Source: Rhizophagus sp. LPA8_4_AMF (taxonomy: Eukaryota > Glomeromycota > Glomeromycetes > Glomerales > Glomeraceae). Taken from it: a stretch of 20,825 bases of DNA. Of the stretch, positions 20,458-20,825 are shown in pieces. The DNA lies in contig JADRCO010001260.1 of assembly GCA_021464525.1 (NCBI GenBank), positions 1 to 20,825 on the forward strand, given 5' to 3'. The stretch's first letter is position 1; every line of letters begins with the position of its first letter. The translations under genes were made by a program, and so were the position numbers. The notes below the pieces were generated by a model, which was given only the letters and a program-made list of their open reading frames with translations, was not told the DNA's origin and ran no database searches.

Positions 20458-20489
20458 AATTAACCTGCTGCGTTGCAACAGGATTAATT
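20458..20489. repeat. Hairpin around GTTGCAAC
   Basis: AATTAACCTG pairs with CAGG(A)TTAATT with one bulged A, and the middle contains the perfect 8-bp palindrome GTTGCAAC (20472-20479). It lies in the same GC-richer segment as the palindromes further right and is probably part of the same repeat element. Confidence 0.6.
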
Positions 20490-20628
20490 TGTGCAAATGT
20501 ATTGCTTGTCTGTAAGATTTATACCCATTTATATTTGGGTTTTCTTTTTTTATATAATCTTTTTTTTGTTGTTCAGGTACTTCACCTTCAAATATTACCT
20601 GTATGGATTTTATCATTAATAATTAATA

Positions 20629-20655
20629 GTTATTCGGCACGAAGTGCCGAATAAC
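20629..20655. repeat. 27-bp palindrome, perfect 12-bp stem
   Basis: GTTATTCGGCAC and GTGCCGAATAAC pair perfectly around a GAA loop; flanking A and T extend the stem by one pair. It belongs to the same family as 679-705 and 20768-20794. Confidence 0.9.
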
Positions 20656-20656
20656 T

Positions 20657-20745
20657 GTTATATTGGGTAAATCGAATTTGATTGGTTGATCCCGGGCTCC
20701 GCAGGAGCCCGAGATCAAATGATCAAATTTGATTCCCAATATAAC
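20657..20745. repeat. 89-bp nested fold-back with GC-rich tip
   Basis: The outer arms GTTATATTGGG (20657-20667) and CCCAATATAAC (20735-20745) pair perfectly. The middle parts (AAATCGAATTTGATT and GATCAAATTTGATT) pair imperfectly. The tip is CGGGCTCC (20693-20700), loop GCA, GGAGCCCG (20704-20711). It lies directly between two members of the 27-bp palindrome family. Confidence 0.85.
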
Positions 20746-20747
20746 AA

Positions 20748-20763
20748 GCTACCTTTAGGTAGC
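20748..20763. repeat. 16-bp palindrome GCTACCT..AGGTAGC
   Basis: A 7-bp stem with two T in the centre. A related, less perfect form (GCTACCTCTAAGGT) occurs at about 237-250, near the other end of the window. Confidence 0.8.
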
Positions 20764-20767
20764 GTTA

Positions 20768-20794
20768 GTTATTCGGCTCGAAGTGCCGAATAAG
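20768..20794. repeat. 27-bp palindrome, third family member
   Basis: GTTATTCGGCTCGAAGTGCC continues to GAATAAG. It has the same stem and GAA loop as 20629-20655 with two mismatched stem pairs. The sequence just after it (TGATTTATCCGGTATCATG) resembles the reverse complement of the flank of 679-705 (TGTTTTATCAGGCTTACG). Confidence 0.85.
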
Positions 20795-20825
20795 TGATTT
20801 ATCCGGTATCATGTGATTTATTGCC

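Noticed and set aside
20382..20654. Plus-strand open frame of 90 codons near the right end
   Set aside because: It runs through hairpin repeats and a T-rich stretch and ends inside the 27-bp palindrome; it looks like repeat sequence, although the central part has a hydrophobic character.
1..20825. tRNA, rRNA, riboswitch or prokaryotic operon signals
   Set aside because: I looked for cloverleaf-like and conserved rRNA strings on both strands and saw none; introns and families show a eukaryotic nuclear genome.

Overview
This window looks like nuclear DNA of an arbuscular mycorrhizal fungus (Glomeromycota, most like Rhizophagus). The reasons are a very AT-rich background full of homopolymer runs, short introns (mostly 65-95 bp) with ordinary fungal splice sites, and gene families that I associate from memory with the expanded families of that genus: TKL-like kinases with an N-terminal Cys cluster, SAM-domain proteins, coiled-coil plus nuclease-like proteins, SNTX-like proteins, and HSL-type hydrolases. 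The organism call is an inference; no search was run.

Layout. 1-2416: non-coding, with a long poly-T tract, a 27-bp palindrome (679-705), a 347-bp fold-back element (1092-1438) and a GC-rich block (2294-2345). 2417-4641 (minus): the only gene that can be read through intact, a protein kinase of 8 exons and 562 residues. 4642-7047: non-coding spacer. 7048-7684 (plus): a decayed inverted copy of the same kinase gene that kept the start codon and the tail exons but lost the whole catalytic domain; homology to the parent's 3' flank continues to about 7862. 7863-9517: non-coding. 9518-11833 (plus): an island that is visibly less AT-rich and holds three broken genes (SAM-domain protein, coiled-coil protein, nuclease-like protein), followed by a weaker coding relic at 12107-12326. 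13311-17570 (plus): an HSL-type alpha/beta hydrolase gene (15227-16922) with all catalytic motifs but three frameshifts, flanked on both sides by degenerate copies of its last exon. A 525-bp MITE-like element with target-site duplication sits in the left copy, and the right copy preserves the empty site. 18570-19440 (minus): a broken SNTX-like (stonustoxin-family, MACPF-related) domain. 19441-20825: non-coding, with AT-rich tandem repeats and a cluster of nested palindromes, one of which matches the palindrome at 679-705.

The genes do not form an operon or pathway. What links them is turnover: duplicated fragments, an inverted gene copy, MITE-like insertions and eroding members of multicopy families. 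The most interesting biology I can support is the kinase tail. It is coded by five consecutive small exons (12, 42, 66, 48 and 69 nt), all symmetric phase 1-1, so any of them could be skipped without breaking the frame, and one of the introns between them is best read as GC-AG. I found no convincing undescribed multi-gene system, CRISPR array, rRNA or tRNA.
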